Source: an uncultured Bacteroidales bacterium
GTDB taxonomy: Bacteria; Bacteroidota; Bacteroidia; Bacteroidales; Paludibacteraceae
Assembly: GCA_946406195.1 (NCBI GenBank)
Contig: CAMJJT010000010.1
Location: 1 to 64,000, forward strand
Direction of reading: 5' to 3'
DNA length: 64,000 nucleotides
Every line of letters begins with the position of its first letter. Position 1 is the stretch's first letter. This document shows positions 25,522-34,075 of this stretch, piece after piece. The translations under genes were made by a program, and so were the position numbers. Below the pieces are notes generated by a model. That model ran no database searches and was not told the DNA's origin. It saw only the letters and a list, made by a program, of their open reading frames with translations.

Positions 25522-25854
25522 ATGGATTACAAGAATTCAAAAGCCCCCAAAAACACTGTCACACGCGACATTAATCAGTTGACAGAAGGCGTTGGTAACG
25601 TGTACGAAACCGTAGCCATCATCGCTAAACGCGCTAACCAGATCAGCGTAGGCATCAAGAGAGAGCTGGATGCCAAATTGCAGGATTTCTCTATCCCGCA
25701 AGATTCTCTGGACGAGACCTTTGAGAACAAAGAGCAGATCGAGATCAGCCGTCAATACGAGCGTCTGCCGAAAGCTACTCTGATGGCGACCCAAGAGTTC
25801 ATCGACGGCGACCTGATCTATCGCACCGGTAACCGCGACGACGCGTTGAAATAA
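25522..25854 (+). CDS. rpoZ: RNA polymerase omega subunit (Bacteroidetes type)
   Basis: A 110-residue protein. The segment VYETVAIIAKRANQISVGIKREL matches the conserved omega/Rpb6 core that clamps the beta' subunit; the C-terminal extension (ERLPKATLMATQEFIDGDL) is typical of the Bacteroidetes version. It starts 4 nt after the bamD stop and precedes coaBC. Confidence 0.88.
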   Translation: MDYKNSKAPKNTVTRDINQLTEGVGNVYETVAIIAKRANQISVGIKRELDAKLQDFSIPQDSLDETFENKEQIEISRQYERLPKATLMATQEFIDGDLIYRTGNRDDALK

Positions 25855-25895
25855 GTCGCTGCGACGTTCCAACGTCTAATCGTTCAAGCGTTAGC

Positions 25896-27110
25896 ATGTT
25901 AGAAGGCAAACGTATCATCGTAGGCGTCAGCGGAGGCATCGCAGCGTATAAGATACCCGAACTGATCCGTTCGCTCGTCAAGGCGGGCGCGGAGGTGAGA
26001 GTAGCCACGACGCAAAATGCCTTACAGTTTGTGACCGAGTTAACCCTGCAAACCGTTTCGGGCAGCAGGGTTTATTCGGATGTGTTTGCCGCTATCAACG
26101 AACATGCCACGGAGCATATCTCGCTGCCGGAGTGGTGCGATGCGATGATCGTAGTTCCGGCTACGGCGAACGTGCTTGCCAAGACAGCCGCCGGTATAGC
26201 CGACGATGCCTTGACCACTACTATCTGTTCCTGCATCGCCCGCAAACCGGTTCTCTTTGCTCCCGCGATGAACGACAAAATGTGGGAAAACCCCGCTACG
26301 CAACAAGCCATCGCCACTATTCGCACGTGGAAAAATGTGCGAATCATCGAACCCGAGTGCGGTCCCTTAGCTTGCGGAACAAGCGGAAAGGGACGCATGC
26401 CCGAAGTGGAGACACTACAAGAAGCGCTCGAGTACGCCTTGACGCCTCAGACGATGACGGACAAACGAGTGCTTATCACAGCCGGCGGCACGCAGGAGAA
26501 GATTGACCCGGTGCGGTTTATCAGTAATTACTCAACGGGCAAGATGGGTGTAGCCTTGGCGCACGCTTGCGCTCGCAGAGGTGCGCAGGTGACGCTTGTT
26601 TGCGGAGCCGTTTGTGCGCCCGTCTATAATCCTTACGGTGCGATTCGAAGGATTGATGCGCTGTCCGCGCAAGCGATGTACGAAGTATGTTGCGCCGAGT
26701 GGCCAAAGAATAACTGCGCTATCCTCTGCGCTGCAGTCGCAGATTTCACTCCCGCAGAGGTTGCTTCCCAGAAAATGAAGAAAGAGCAACTTCTCAACTC
26801 TAACACGCTCACCCTTACCCTCAAAGAGACGCAGGACATCGCTCGCGCCTTGGGAGAGAGCAAGAAAGAGGGACAGACACTCATCGGTTTTGCGCTGGAG
26901 ACAGAGCATGAAAAAGAGAATGCGCTCCACAAATTGGAACGCAAACATCTCGATGCGATAGTGTTAAATTCACTCCGTGACAAGGGGGCAGGTTTCGGGA
27001 CAGATACCAATATCGTTACAATCCTGCAATCCGATGGTTCGGTAACCGCCCTACCCCTTCAAACCAAAGCAGCTATTTCCGAAGAAATCCTAAAAGTCCT
27101 TTTTTCTTAG
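25896..27110 (+). CDS. coaBC: bifunctional phosphopantothenoylcysteine decarboxylase / phosphopantothenate-cysteine ligase
   Basis: Makes 4'-phosphopantetheine for coenzyme A. The 404-residue protein has an N-terminal flavoprotein CoaC domain (GVSGGIAAYKIPEL, catalytic His in NEHATEHISL, PAMNDKMWENPATQ) and a C-terminal CoaB domain from about residue 187 (VLITAGGTQEKIDPVRFISN, STGKMGVALA). The last 38 bp overlap, in antisense, the end of the convergent DUF3276 gene; both reading frames look genuine. Confidence 0.95.
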   Translation: MLEGKRIIVGVSGGIAAYKIPELIRSLVKAGAEVRVATTQNALQFVTELTLQTVSGSRVYSDVFAAINEHATEHISLPEWCDAMIVVPATANVLAKTAAGIADDALTTTICSCIARKPVLFAPAMNDKMWENPATQQAIATIRTWKNVRIIEPECGPLACGTSGKGRMPEVETLQEALEYALTPQTMTDKRVLITAGGTQEKIDPVRFISNYSTGKMGVALAHACARRGAQVTLVCGAVCAPVYNPYGAIRRIDALSAQAMYEVCCAEWPKNNCAILCAAVADFTPAEVASQKMKKEQLLNSNTLTLTLKETQDIARALGESKKEGQTLIGFALETEHEKENALHKLERKHLDAIVLNSLRDKGAGFGTDTNIVTILQSDGSVTALPLQTKAAISEEILKVLFS

Positions 27111-27435
27111 GTTCTTCATCCTGATTTTCAGCCGTTTCCTCAGGTTTCCACTCTTGTCGCTCTTCAATGTCGCCTAATTGGCTTTGTACATAAGCGATAA
27201 CATCCTGCAGTCCTTCTGTAAAATGCGCAAAATCTTCCTTGTACAAGAAGACTTTATGCTTCTCAAACGACGGAGCTTCCTCACCCTCCGCCTGACGGCG
27301 TTTGCTTTCTGTAATGCATAAATACAAATCTTCGTTACGCGCTTTGCGAACGTCTAAGTAGTAGATGCGTTTTCCTGCCTTGACGGAACGGCTATACACG
27401 ATTTCTTGTTCGTGTCTTTCTTCGTTCTTCTCCAT
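27073..27435 (-). CDS. PUR-alpha-like nucleic-acid-binding protein (DUF3276)
   Basis: A 120-residue protein with one PUR repeat (about residues 12-85; IVYSRSVKAGKRIYYLDVR and HKVFLYKEDFAHF), the single-domain bacterial form known in Bacteroidetes and spirochaetes to bind single-stranded nucleic acid. The acidic/Lys-rich tail ends in KKKGLLGFLRK. Its promoter overlaps the divergent nusB promoter, and its 3' end overlaps coaBC. Role in the cell unknown. Confidence 0.88.
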   Translation of the reverse strand: MEKNEERHEQEIVYSRSVKAGKRIYYLDVRKARNEDLYLCITESKRRQAEGEEAPSFEKHKVFLYKEDFAHFTEGLQDVIAYVQSQLGDIEERQEWKPEETAENQDEEPKKKGLLGFLRK

Positions 27436-27475
27436 TTTTTTTATATATTTTTTATTAATTTGAGGAAATTCGCGG

Positions 27476-27506
27476 CAAAATTACTAAAATTCTTGCACAT
27501 ATGCAA
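27476..27506 (-). promoter_or_regulatory. DUF3276 promoter
   Basis: Minus strand: TTG (27504-27506), 20 nt, TAATTTTG (27476-27483). Its -33 box is the right half of TTGCACATATGCAA; the left half is the -33 box of the nusB promoter. Confidence 0.8.
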
Positions 27507-27523
27507 ATTTTTTTGTAACTTTG
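27493..27523 (+). promoter_or_regulatory. nusB promoter
   Basis: TTG (27493-27495), 20 nt, TAACTTTG (27516-27523). It shares a palindromic -33 region with the divergent DUF3276 promoter. Confidence 0.85.
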
Positions 27524-27550
27524 CGCGATTTTTTTTACTGATTGACTTCG

Positions 27551-28504
27551 ATGATTAATAGAACAATGGTTCGAACGCGCGTTGTACAGACGCTGTTCGC
27601 TTACTACAAAGCCCCGGGTAAAACCCTTATTACGGCGCGCAAAGAGCTGCGCAAAAGTTTTGCAGACACTTATGATTTATACTTCGTGCTCCTTGATTTT
27701 GTCAATGAGCTGACAGCTTATGCACAGCAACAACTGGAGGAGCAGTCTGCGCGCGCCCGCGCTACGCACGCTGCGTGGAAGCCTAACCGTCGGTTTATAG
27801 AGAACCGTTTGGCGCAGCAACTATTTGATAATCGCGCGCTGCGCGCACATGTACTCGAGCAACATCTGTCTTGGGATTGCGGGATGTCCGCCGTAGCCGA
27901 GATTTATCGTCAGATGGCGGAGAGTGATTTCTACCGCGCATACATGGAGGCGGAGAGTTGTACTTACGAGGACGACAAACGTCTTTGGCGGCAGATCTTC
28001 CAAAACCTGCTTGCCGAAAGCGGAGCCTTGCAGGACGCGTTGGACGAGATGGAGGTAGCGCTGGATAAATCCAACTGGACCACGGACGCGGACATCGTCA
28101 TCAGTTATATCATCAAGACCATCAAGCGTTTCAAACCGGACAGCACGCCGGAGACTCCGCTGCTGGAGATGTTCGATAGCGAAGACGAGCTGAACTTCGC
28201 CATGACGCTCTTGGAGAAAGCCCTAACCGGTCATGAAGAATACGAGCAGCAGATCAATACACACCTCAAAGGATGGGAGGCTGATCGTATCGCATACATG
28301 GACCGGATCATCTTGGAGACAGCCTTGGCGGAGATCCTGACTTTCGAAGACATCGCGCTCACCGTCTCGATGAACGAATATATCGAGATTGCCAAAGAGT
28401 ACTCAGGCGAGAAGAGTTACATGTTTATTAACGGTATTCTCTCGGAGATATTAAGAGACCAGAAAAACAACGGTGATTTCTTCAAAGTGCTGACCCTGAA
28501 ATAA
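27551..28504 (+). CDS. nusB: transcription antitermination factor NusB (long form)
   Basis: A 317-residue protein. The N-terminal RTRVVQTLFAYYK and the C-terminal half (WEADRIAYMDRIILETALAEIL, SMNEYIEIAKEYS, FINGILSEIL) match the NusB RNA-binding fold; Bacteroidetes NusB has a large helical insertion, as here. It binds boxA RNA with NusE in rRNA antitermination. ATG at 27551 is preferred over an in-frame TTG at 27542. The yajC and ybbR genes follow. Confidence 0.92.
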   Translation: MINRTMVRTRVVQTLFAYYKAPGKTLITARKELRKSFADTYDLYFVLLDFVNELTAYAQQQLEEQSARARATHAAWKPNRRFIENRLAQQLFDNRALRAHVLEQHLSWDCGMSAVAEIYRQMAESDFYRAYMEAESCTYEDDKRLWRQIFQNLLAESGALQDALDEMEVALDKSNWTTDADIVISYIIKTIKRFKPDSTPETPLLEMFDSEDELNFAMTLLEKALTGHEEYEQQINTHLKGWEADRIAYMDRIILETALAEILTFEDIALTVSMNEYIEIAKEYSGEKSYMFINGILSEILRDQKNNGDFFKVLTLK

Positions 28505-28559
28505 TCCCGTCGTCACGAGATCACGTCATCACGAAAAATAATTAATAATCTATACAATT

Positions 28560-28889
28560 ATGTTAAATCTCATTTTTTTACAGGCAGCTACGGCTGCTGA
28601 CGGACAGCAAGGTAATCAATGGTCATTTTGGATTATGATGATCCTCATTTTTGTAGTATTCTATTTCTTCATGATTCGCCCTCAGACGAAGCGTCAGAAA
28701 GAGCTTCAGAAGCAACGTGAGGCGATGAAGAAGGGCGATAAGGTCGTTACCGCAGGTGGTATCTACGGCGAGATCAAAGAGGTGCAGGACACCGCTTTCA
28801 TCATCACTATCGCGAAAGATGTCACCATCAAAGTGAGCAAAGAGAGTGTCTTCGCTGACGCAGCAGAGGCACAGCAAGAAAGTAAGTGA
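28560..28889 (+). CDS. yajC: preprotein translocase accessory subunit YajC
   Basis: A 109-residue single-pass membrane protein associated with SecDF. One transmembrane helix (about residues 20-40) is followed by the signature FFMIRPQTKRQKELQK and a small beta domain (KGDKVVTAGGIYGEI). Its stop overlaps the GTG start of the next gene. Confidence 0.95.
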   Translation: MLNLIFLQAATAADGQQGNQWSFWIMMILIFVVFYFFMIRPQTKRQKELQKQREAMKKGDKVVTAGGIYGEIKEVQDTAFIITIAKDVTIKVSKESVFADAAEAQQESK

Positions 28890-29809
28890 TTTTGAAAAGG
28901 GATTTCCTCACATTTCTGTTGTTCGTAGCGCTTGCCGCGATGATTTGGTACGGACATGCAATGCACTCGGTCCGTAACACCATTGTGCCGGTACTCATTC
29001 AATATACAGGCAAGCCCGGTACCATCGGGTTGGAGGGAGACGGACTGCCTTCCTCCGTGATGATTGAGATTCGGGATGCCGGCGCACGACTCAACACGTA
29101 TCACAAGGATCCCCTTCGTCTCACGATAGACTTACATCCCTATATCCACGGCTCCAAAGGAACGATTCATATTCCTTCCGATGCGTTGCGACGCAGCATA
29201 AGCGATTTGCTGCAAGGCACAAGCAGCCTGATTGAAGCCAATCCGGACGAGATCATCTGCCCGTATTTTACGGAGCAGGAGAAAACCGTCTGCGTGGCTT
29301 TCGCAGGAGAGATGACCACAGCCAACGAGTATCAGATCGTTGAGAAACCGCTTATCAGTCCGCAGAAAATCAAGATCTACGGTCAGGATAAAATACTGGA
29401 TAAGATTGACACTCTTTTCACCGTTCCTACCCATCTGGAGGATCTTAGCGACACCACGAATCTGCGTATCGCGTTAGCGATGCCGAAAGGCATCCGCTCA
29501 GACATTGACAGCCTCAGCATGCGCATCATCGCGGAGCGGTTCACAGAAAAGAAGATGTTGGTTCCGGTGCATGTCATCGGTGCTCCGGAAGGCTACACCA
29601 TCCGTTTGTTCCCTGACCAAGTGGAGGTGAACGTGCGCGTAGGAATCAGTCATTTTGCGCAGGTGAACGCGTCAGACATACGCGCCGTGTGTACGTACCT
29701 GCCTGAGCGTAAGGACAAACTGGATGTGGAAATCCGTTACTCCACCCCCTATATAACTGCCGCTTGGGCTTTCCCGGGGGTAGTGGAGTTTTTATTATTA
29801 GAACAATAG
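28886..29809 (+). CDS. YbbR-domain protein
   Basis: A 307-residue protein with an N-terminal transmembrane segment (about residues 7-22) and YbbR-like beta repeats, including the strand pattern VEVNVRVGISHF near residue 245. In Firmicutes YbbR (CdaR) regulates c-di-AMP synthase; in Bacteroidetes it normally sits between yajC and coaE, and its role is unclear. Here coaE is not next; a DegT aminotransferase follows. The GTG start overlaps the yajC stop codon. Confidence 0.78.
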   Translation: MILKRDFLTFLLFVALAAMIWYGHAMHSVRNTIVPVLIQYTGKPGTIGLEGDGLPSSVMIEIRDAGARLNTYHKDPLRLTIDLHPYIHGSKGTIHIPSDALRRSISDLLQGTSSLIEANPDEIICPYFTEQEKTVCVAFAGEMTTANEYQIVEKPLISPQKIKIYGQDKILDKIDTLFTVPTHLEDLSDTTNLRIALAMPKGIRSDIDSLSMRIIAERFTEKKMLVPVHVIGAPEGYTIRLFPDQVEVNVRVGISHFAQVNASDIRAVCTYLPERKDKLDVEIRYSTPYITAAWAFPGVVEFLLLEQ

Positions 29810-29812
29810 GCA

Positions 29813-30940
29813 ATGAAAAAGATTCAAATGGTGGATCTGCATTCGCAGTACATCAAAATCAAAGAGGAAATAGACGCCGGTATTGCGGAAGTGATCAACA
29901 GTACTTCCTTTATCAAGGGTCCTAAAGTGGCTGAGTTTCAGGCACATCTGGAGCAATACACAGGCGCCAAGCATGTGATCAACGTAGGTAACGGTACCGA
30001 TGCGTTGCAGATAGCCCTCATGGGGCTGGGTCTCCAAGCCGGCGATGAGGTTATCACTCCTACGTTCACTTTTATCGCGACCGCAGAAGTGGTGGCGCTA
30101 TTAGGCCTGACGCCGGTGGTGGTGGATGTTGATTGGGAGACGATGAATATGGATATGGAGTCCGTTCGTCGTGCTATCACGCCTCGTACCAAAGCCATCG
30201 TGCCGGTTCATTTGTTCGGTCAATGTGCGAACATGGAAGCGATCATGGAGTTGGCGAAGGAGCACCATCTCTACGTAGTAGAGGATGCTTGTCAGGCGAT
30301 AGGTGCGCATTACACGTTTGCTAACGGCGAGACCAAACAGGCTGGTACGATAGGACATATCGGATGCACCTCTTTCTTCCCGTCCAAGAACCTCGGTTGT
30401 TACGGCGACGGCGGAGCTATCTTCACCAACGATGATGCGCTGGCGGATAAGATGCGCGCGATCGCTAACCACGGATGTCATATCCGCTATCATCATGACG
30501 AGGTAGGCGTAAACAGCCGTCTGGACTCCATTCAAGCAGCCGTATTAGATGCCAAGTTGCCGCATTTGAATGAGTATATCGCAGCGCGCCAGAAAGCCGC
30601 AGCGTATTACGACAAAGCTTTCGCAGGCAACGACAAACTGCTCATACCGGGACGTGAGCCCCACTCTACGCATGTCTTCCATCAATATACGCTGCGTGTG
30701 GTAGGAGCTGACCGCGATGCGCTGCGCGAAGGATTAGCGGCGCGCGGTATTCCGGCGATGATATACTACCCCGTTCCGCTGCACCAGCAGAAAGCATACC
30801 TCGACCCGCGCTATAAGGACGGAGATTTCCCCGTTGCAGAGCGCCTCGCGGCATGTGTCCTCTCGCTTCCGATGCATACGGAATTGGACGAGGAGCAACT
30901 TGAATATATCACCTCCAGCGTGCTGGAATTAATTCGTTAA
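29813..30940 (+). CDS. DegT/DnrJ/EryC1 sugar aminotransferase
   Basis: A PLP-dependent enzyme of 375 residues that aminates keto-nucleotide sugars, as in O-antigen or glycan synthesis. Motifs: NVGNGTDALQIAL (phosphate binding), VVEDACQAIGAHY (Asp contacting PLP) and SFFPSKNLGCYGDGGA with the PLP-binding Lys in SKN. Contains GGAIFTND. No other nucleotide-sugar genes are near, so the sugar is unknown. It is followed after 18 nt by rpoN. Confidence 0.92.
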   Translation: MKKIQMVDLHSQYIKIKEEIDAGIAEVINSTSFIKGPKVAEFQAHLEQYTGAKHVINVGNGTDALQIALMGLGLQAGDEVITPTFTFIATAEVVALLGLTPVVVDVDWETMNMDMESVRRAITPRTKAIVPVHLFGQCANMEAIMELAKEHHLYVVEDACQAIGAHYTFANGETKQAGTIGHIGCTSFFPSKNLGCYGDGGAIFTNDDALADKMRAIANHGCHIRYHHDEVGVNSRLDSIQAAVLDAKLPHLNEYIAARQKAAAYYDKAFAGNDKLLIPGREPHSTHVFHQYTLRVVGADRDALREGLAARGIPAMIYYPVPLHQQKAYLDPRYKDGDFPVAERLAACVLSLPMHTELDEEQLEYITSSVLELIR

Positions 30941-30958
30941 ATTGTTAAACTGTTAGTT

Positions 30959-32458
30959 ATGCAAAAAGTCGGACTTCAACAAAACATGACGCAGACAACC
31001 AAGTTGTCTCCCACCCAGATACAAGTCATTCGTATGCTCGAGATACCTTCCATCGAGTTGAATCAGCGTATCAATGAGGAGTTGCAGGAAAATCCGGCTT
31101 TGGAAGAAGGACGCGAGCAGACAGAAGACATGACGATTGACGACATGTCGATTGATGAAGAAGGATACATGCCCGATGACGGCTACGAGGAAGGCAGACA
31201 GCGCGATCCCTTGCAGAACGAGGATTTCAACTATGAGCAATATATCTCCGATGATGAGACGCCGGGTTATATGCTGCGTCAACCGTCCAATCCGGTCGAT
31301 GAAGACCGACGCGAAGTACCGATTATCGGAGGGAGCAGCCTCATTGAGGAACTCAAAGCACAGGTGTACCTCACGGATATGACCAAACCTCAACGGCATA
31401 TCGCCAAATGGGTATTGGGCAATATTGACGATGACGGTTATCTGAGGCGAACGACTGAGCAGCTGGTGGACGATCTGATGTTCCAAGAGCAGCTGAGCGT
31501 GACCGACGAAGAGATGGAGGCAATCGTCAAACAGATCAAAGAGTTCGACCCTCCCGGAATAGCCAGCGCTAACTTACAGGAGTGCCTGCTCAAACAGCTG
31601 GAGGTCAAGACGCCCCAAACGGAGGCGATCCGATTGGCACATACCATCCTCAAGGATTATTTCGAGGCTTTCTCCAAACACTGGTACGATAAGATCAAGC
31701 AGCGCTTGGAATGTACCGACGAGCAGTTCCAGAGCGCCGTTCAGGAGATTATCCGTCTTAACCAAAAACCCGCGAACGCCTTCACCGGCAATATGTACGA
31801 GACCCAACGGGAGACCATCATCCCGGACTTCACCATCGAGGAGCGGGATGAGGAGTTATTCGTTGTGCTCAATACAGGCGACATCCCGGAATTGCATGTG
31901 AGCCGCGAATACAGCGATATGCTGAGCGAATACAGTTCCATGCCGCAGAACGCCGAGACGCGCAAAGCCACCCAGTTCATCAAGCAGAAGTTAGACTCCG
32001 CACGATGGTTTATCGACGCCATCCAGCAGCGCAACGAAACGCTTATGCGCACCATGACGGAGATTCTGAAAGCCCAATATGATTTCTTCTTGGACGGCGA
32101 GGAGACCAGCCTCAAACCGATGGTGCTGCAAGACATAGCAGACCGCACAGGGTACGATGTATCCACTATCTCGCGCGTAAGCAACAGTAAGTATGTGCAG
32201 ACGCGGTTCGGCACTTTCCCGCTCAAGTATTTCTTCTCGGAGGGAATGACGAACGCCGAAGGCGATGAGGTCTCCACGCGGGAGATCAAGAAGATCATGC
32301 TTGAACTCATTGCGGCGGAAGATAAACGCAATCCGCTCAATGATGACCAGTTGGCAACACTCATGGCGGAACATGGTTACCCGATTGCCCGCCGCACTAT
32401 AGCTAAGTACCGCGACCTGTTTGACATCCCGGTTGCCCGTATGAGAAAGAGCGTATGA
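30959..32458 (+). CDS. rpoN: RNA polymerase sigma-54 factor
   Basis: A 499-residue sigma-54. The N-terminal region I is glutamine/leucine-rich (VGLQQNMTQTTKLSPTQIQVIRMLEIPS), followed by an acidic region II, the core-binding domain, and the C-terminal RpoN box ARRTIAKYR. It would direct RNA polymerase to -24/-12 promoters with activator ATPases, none of which is in this window. It overlaps the next gene by 4 bp (ATGA). Confidence 0.95.
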   Translation: MQKVGLQQNMTQTTKLSPTQIQVIRMLEIPSIELNQRINEELQENPALEEGREQTEDMTIDDMSIDEEGYMPDDGYEEGRQRDPLQNEDFNYEQYISDDETPGYMLRQPSNPVDEDRREVPIIGGSSLIEELKAQVYLTDMTKPQRHIAKWVLGNIDDDGYLRRTTEQLVDDLMFQEQLSVTDEEMEAIVKQIKEFDPPGIASANLQECLLKQLEVKTPQTEAIRLAHTILKDYFEAFSKHWYDKIKQRLECTDEQFQSAVQEIIRLNQKPANAFTGNMYETQRETIIPDFTIEERDEELFVVLNTGDIPELHVSREYSDMLSEYSSMPQNAETRKATQFIKQKLDSARWFIDAIQQRNETLMRTMTEILKAQYDFFLDGEETSLKPMVLQDIADRTGYDVSTISRVSNSKYVQTRFGTFPLKYFFSEGMTNAEGDEVSTREIKKIMLELIAAEDKRNPLNDDQLATLMAEHGYPIARRTIAKYRDLFDIPVARMRKSV

Positions 32459-33093
32459 ACCGATTAGCAGATATATTATCCCGTGCGATGAGCGTGTTGT
32501 TATACCCGCTTTTCATCCCCACCTACGGGATGATTCTCTTCTGCTGCGCCTACGCCGTGCATGTCAGTCCCTTGCCGCTGGTATGGTCGCTGGTGACGAT
32601 CATCGGCACGTTCTTTCTGACCTGCTTGCTACCGATGAGCGCCATCTGGTGGATGATCCGCCGCGGGCAAGTGGCGGATATACAGATAGCCAACGCCCAA
32701 GAACGCACCATGCCGTATATATACACACTTGCAGGCTTTGCTTTCTGGGCTTATTTTCTCATCCAAGTGGTCAAAGCACCTGTTTTCTTGGGCTTTATTG
32801 CGGTGGGAGCAACCGTAGCGATCGGTCTGATTGCCCTCATTAACCGCGCATGGAAGATCAGTGCTCACCTCACCGGCATGGGAGGACTCTTCGGAGGACT
32901 GATGAGTTACTGTCTTGCTATCTGCGCTACTCCTACTTGGGGCACTATCCTCGGATGGTCATTCCTCTCATTATTATTAATGTACGCGCGCCTGCGCCTT
33001 GACGCACACACGCCTGCGCAAGTATGCGCGGGATGGCTGATGGGTATCAGTTGCACCTTCATTCCTTATTGTATTGCCGTTTATGCGTTGTGA
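32455..33093 (+). CDS. PAP2-like membrane phosphatase
   Basis: A 212-residue protein with about six transmembrane helices. The pattern KISAHLTGMGG (SAH as in the PAP2 SGH motif) and ARLRLDAHTPAQVCAGW (R...H) matches type 2 phosphatidic-acid/undecaprenyl-pyrophosphate phosphatases, though the first KxxxxxxRP motif is degenerate. Downstream genes act on lipids and lipoproteins, which fits. It overlaps the following gene by 11 bp. Confidence 0.75.
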   Translation: MNRLADILSRAMSVLLYPLFIPTYGMILFCCAYAVHVSPLPLVWSLVTIIGTFFLTCLLPMSAIWWMIRRGQVADIQIANAQERTMPYIYTLAGFAFWAYFLIQVVKAPVFLGFIAVGATVAIGLIALINRAWKISAHLTGMGGLFGGLMSYCLAICATPTWGTILGWSFLSLLLMYARLRLDAHTPAQVCAGWLMGISCTFIPYCIAVYAL

Positions 33094-34075
33094 GATCCGG
33101 ACATATATCCTCTGCCTGCTGATGATGATCAGCTTTTCGCTCAAGGCGCAGACCCTGAGCGATGAAGCACGTCTGTCGCTGCTTACCTGCACGCCCGGAG
33201 AGGAACTCTACGCGCGATACGGACACACCGCCATCCGGGTCTGCGATCAAGAGAACAATATCGATATCGTCTTCAACTACGGAATCTTTGATTTTGACAC
33301 CGACCATTTCTACTGGAAATTCGTCAAAGGAGAAACGTGGTATGAATTAGGCGCTTCGTCTTATCGGTGGTTTATGCACGAATATATCCTCACGAACCGC
33401 CCTGTTTACGAACAAACGCTTAACTTATCGGCGGAGCAACGAGAGGCGTTATGGCAGGCTCTACTGCTCAACTATCAACCCGAGCACCGCCAATACCTCT
33501 ATAATTTTGTGTTTGACAATTGTGCCACCCGTCCTTTTGTGCTGATTAACAAGGTCATAGGGGACACTCTCCTCTCCGATTACGAAGGCTACACAGGTAC
33601 TACTTATCGAGCTTTCATCCGTCATTACACGGGTGCGCTCTCATGGGAGAATGCCGGTATCAATCTGCTCTTTGGTCCCAAAGCGGATCGTCCGATGACT
33701 TCCCTCCAACGTCTCTTCCTGCCCGAAGAACTCATGCGTTATATGGCGCAGGCGCATCAGACGGACGGTACACCGCTGATAAGCGAAAACCAAATAGGTC
33801 CCTTCCCTCTCCCGACTACTCCATGGTACGCGTCTTGGCCCTTCGGGCTGGCGCTCTACGCCCTGATCGTAGCGGCTGTCAGTCTCTACGACCGCAGACG
33901 TAACAAATGGTCATGGGCCCTTGAGATGGCAGCAGCTATTCCCTACGTGTTGCTACTGATCATCGTGACTTTTCTTACTTTCTTTTCGTTGCATCCGTTG
34001 GTAGGGTTCGGATGGCGATTACTGATTATTCCCGCTGTTCATTTATGCGCAAGACTTATCTATATAGTACGATAA
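33083..34075 (+). CDS. lnb: Lnb-type lipoprotein N-acyltransferase (DUF4105)
   Basis: A 330-residue membrane protein: signal/TM segment, a periplasmic domain with RYGHTAIRV (likely catalytic His) and VFDNCATR (likely catalytic Cys), and three or four transmembrane helices near the C-terminus. The Cys/His pair and layout match DUF4105, which includes Lnb, the enzyme reported to N-acylate lipoproteins in Bacteroides that lack Lnt. The window encodes at least seven lipoproteins that could be its clients. ATG at 33083 is preferred to an upstream TTG. Confidence 0.82.
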   Translation: MRCEIRTYILCLLMMISFSLKAQTLSDEARLSLLTCTPGEELYARYGHTAIRVCDQENNIDIVFNYGIFDFDTDHFYWKFVKGETWYELGASSYRWFMHEYILTNRPVYEQTLNLSAEQREALWQALLLNYQPEHRQYLYNFVFDNCATRPFVLINKVIGDTLLSDYEGYTGTTYRAFIRHYTGALSWENAGINLLFGPKADRPMTSLQRLFLPEELMRYMAQAHQTDGTPLISENQIGPFPLPTTPWYASWPFGLALYALIVAAVSLYDRRRNKWSWALEMAAAIPYVLLLIIVTFLTFFSLHPLVGFGWRLLIIPAVHLCARLIYIVR

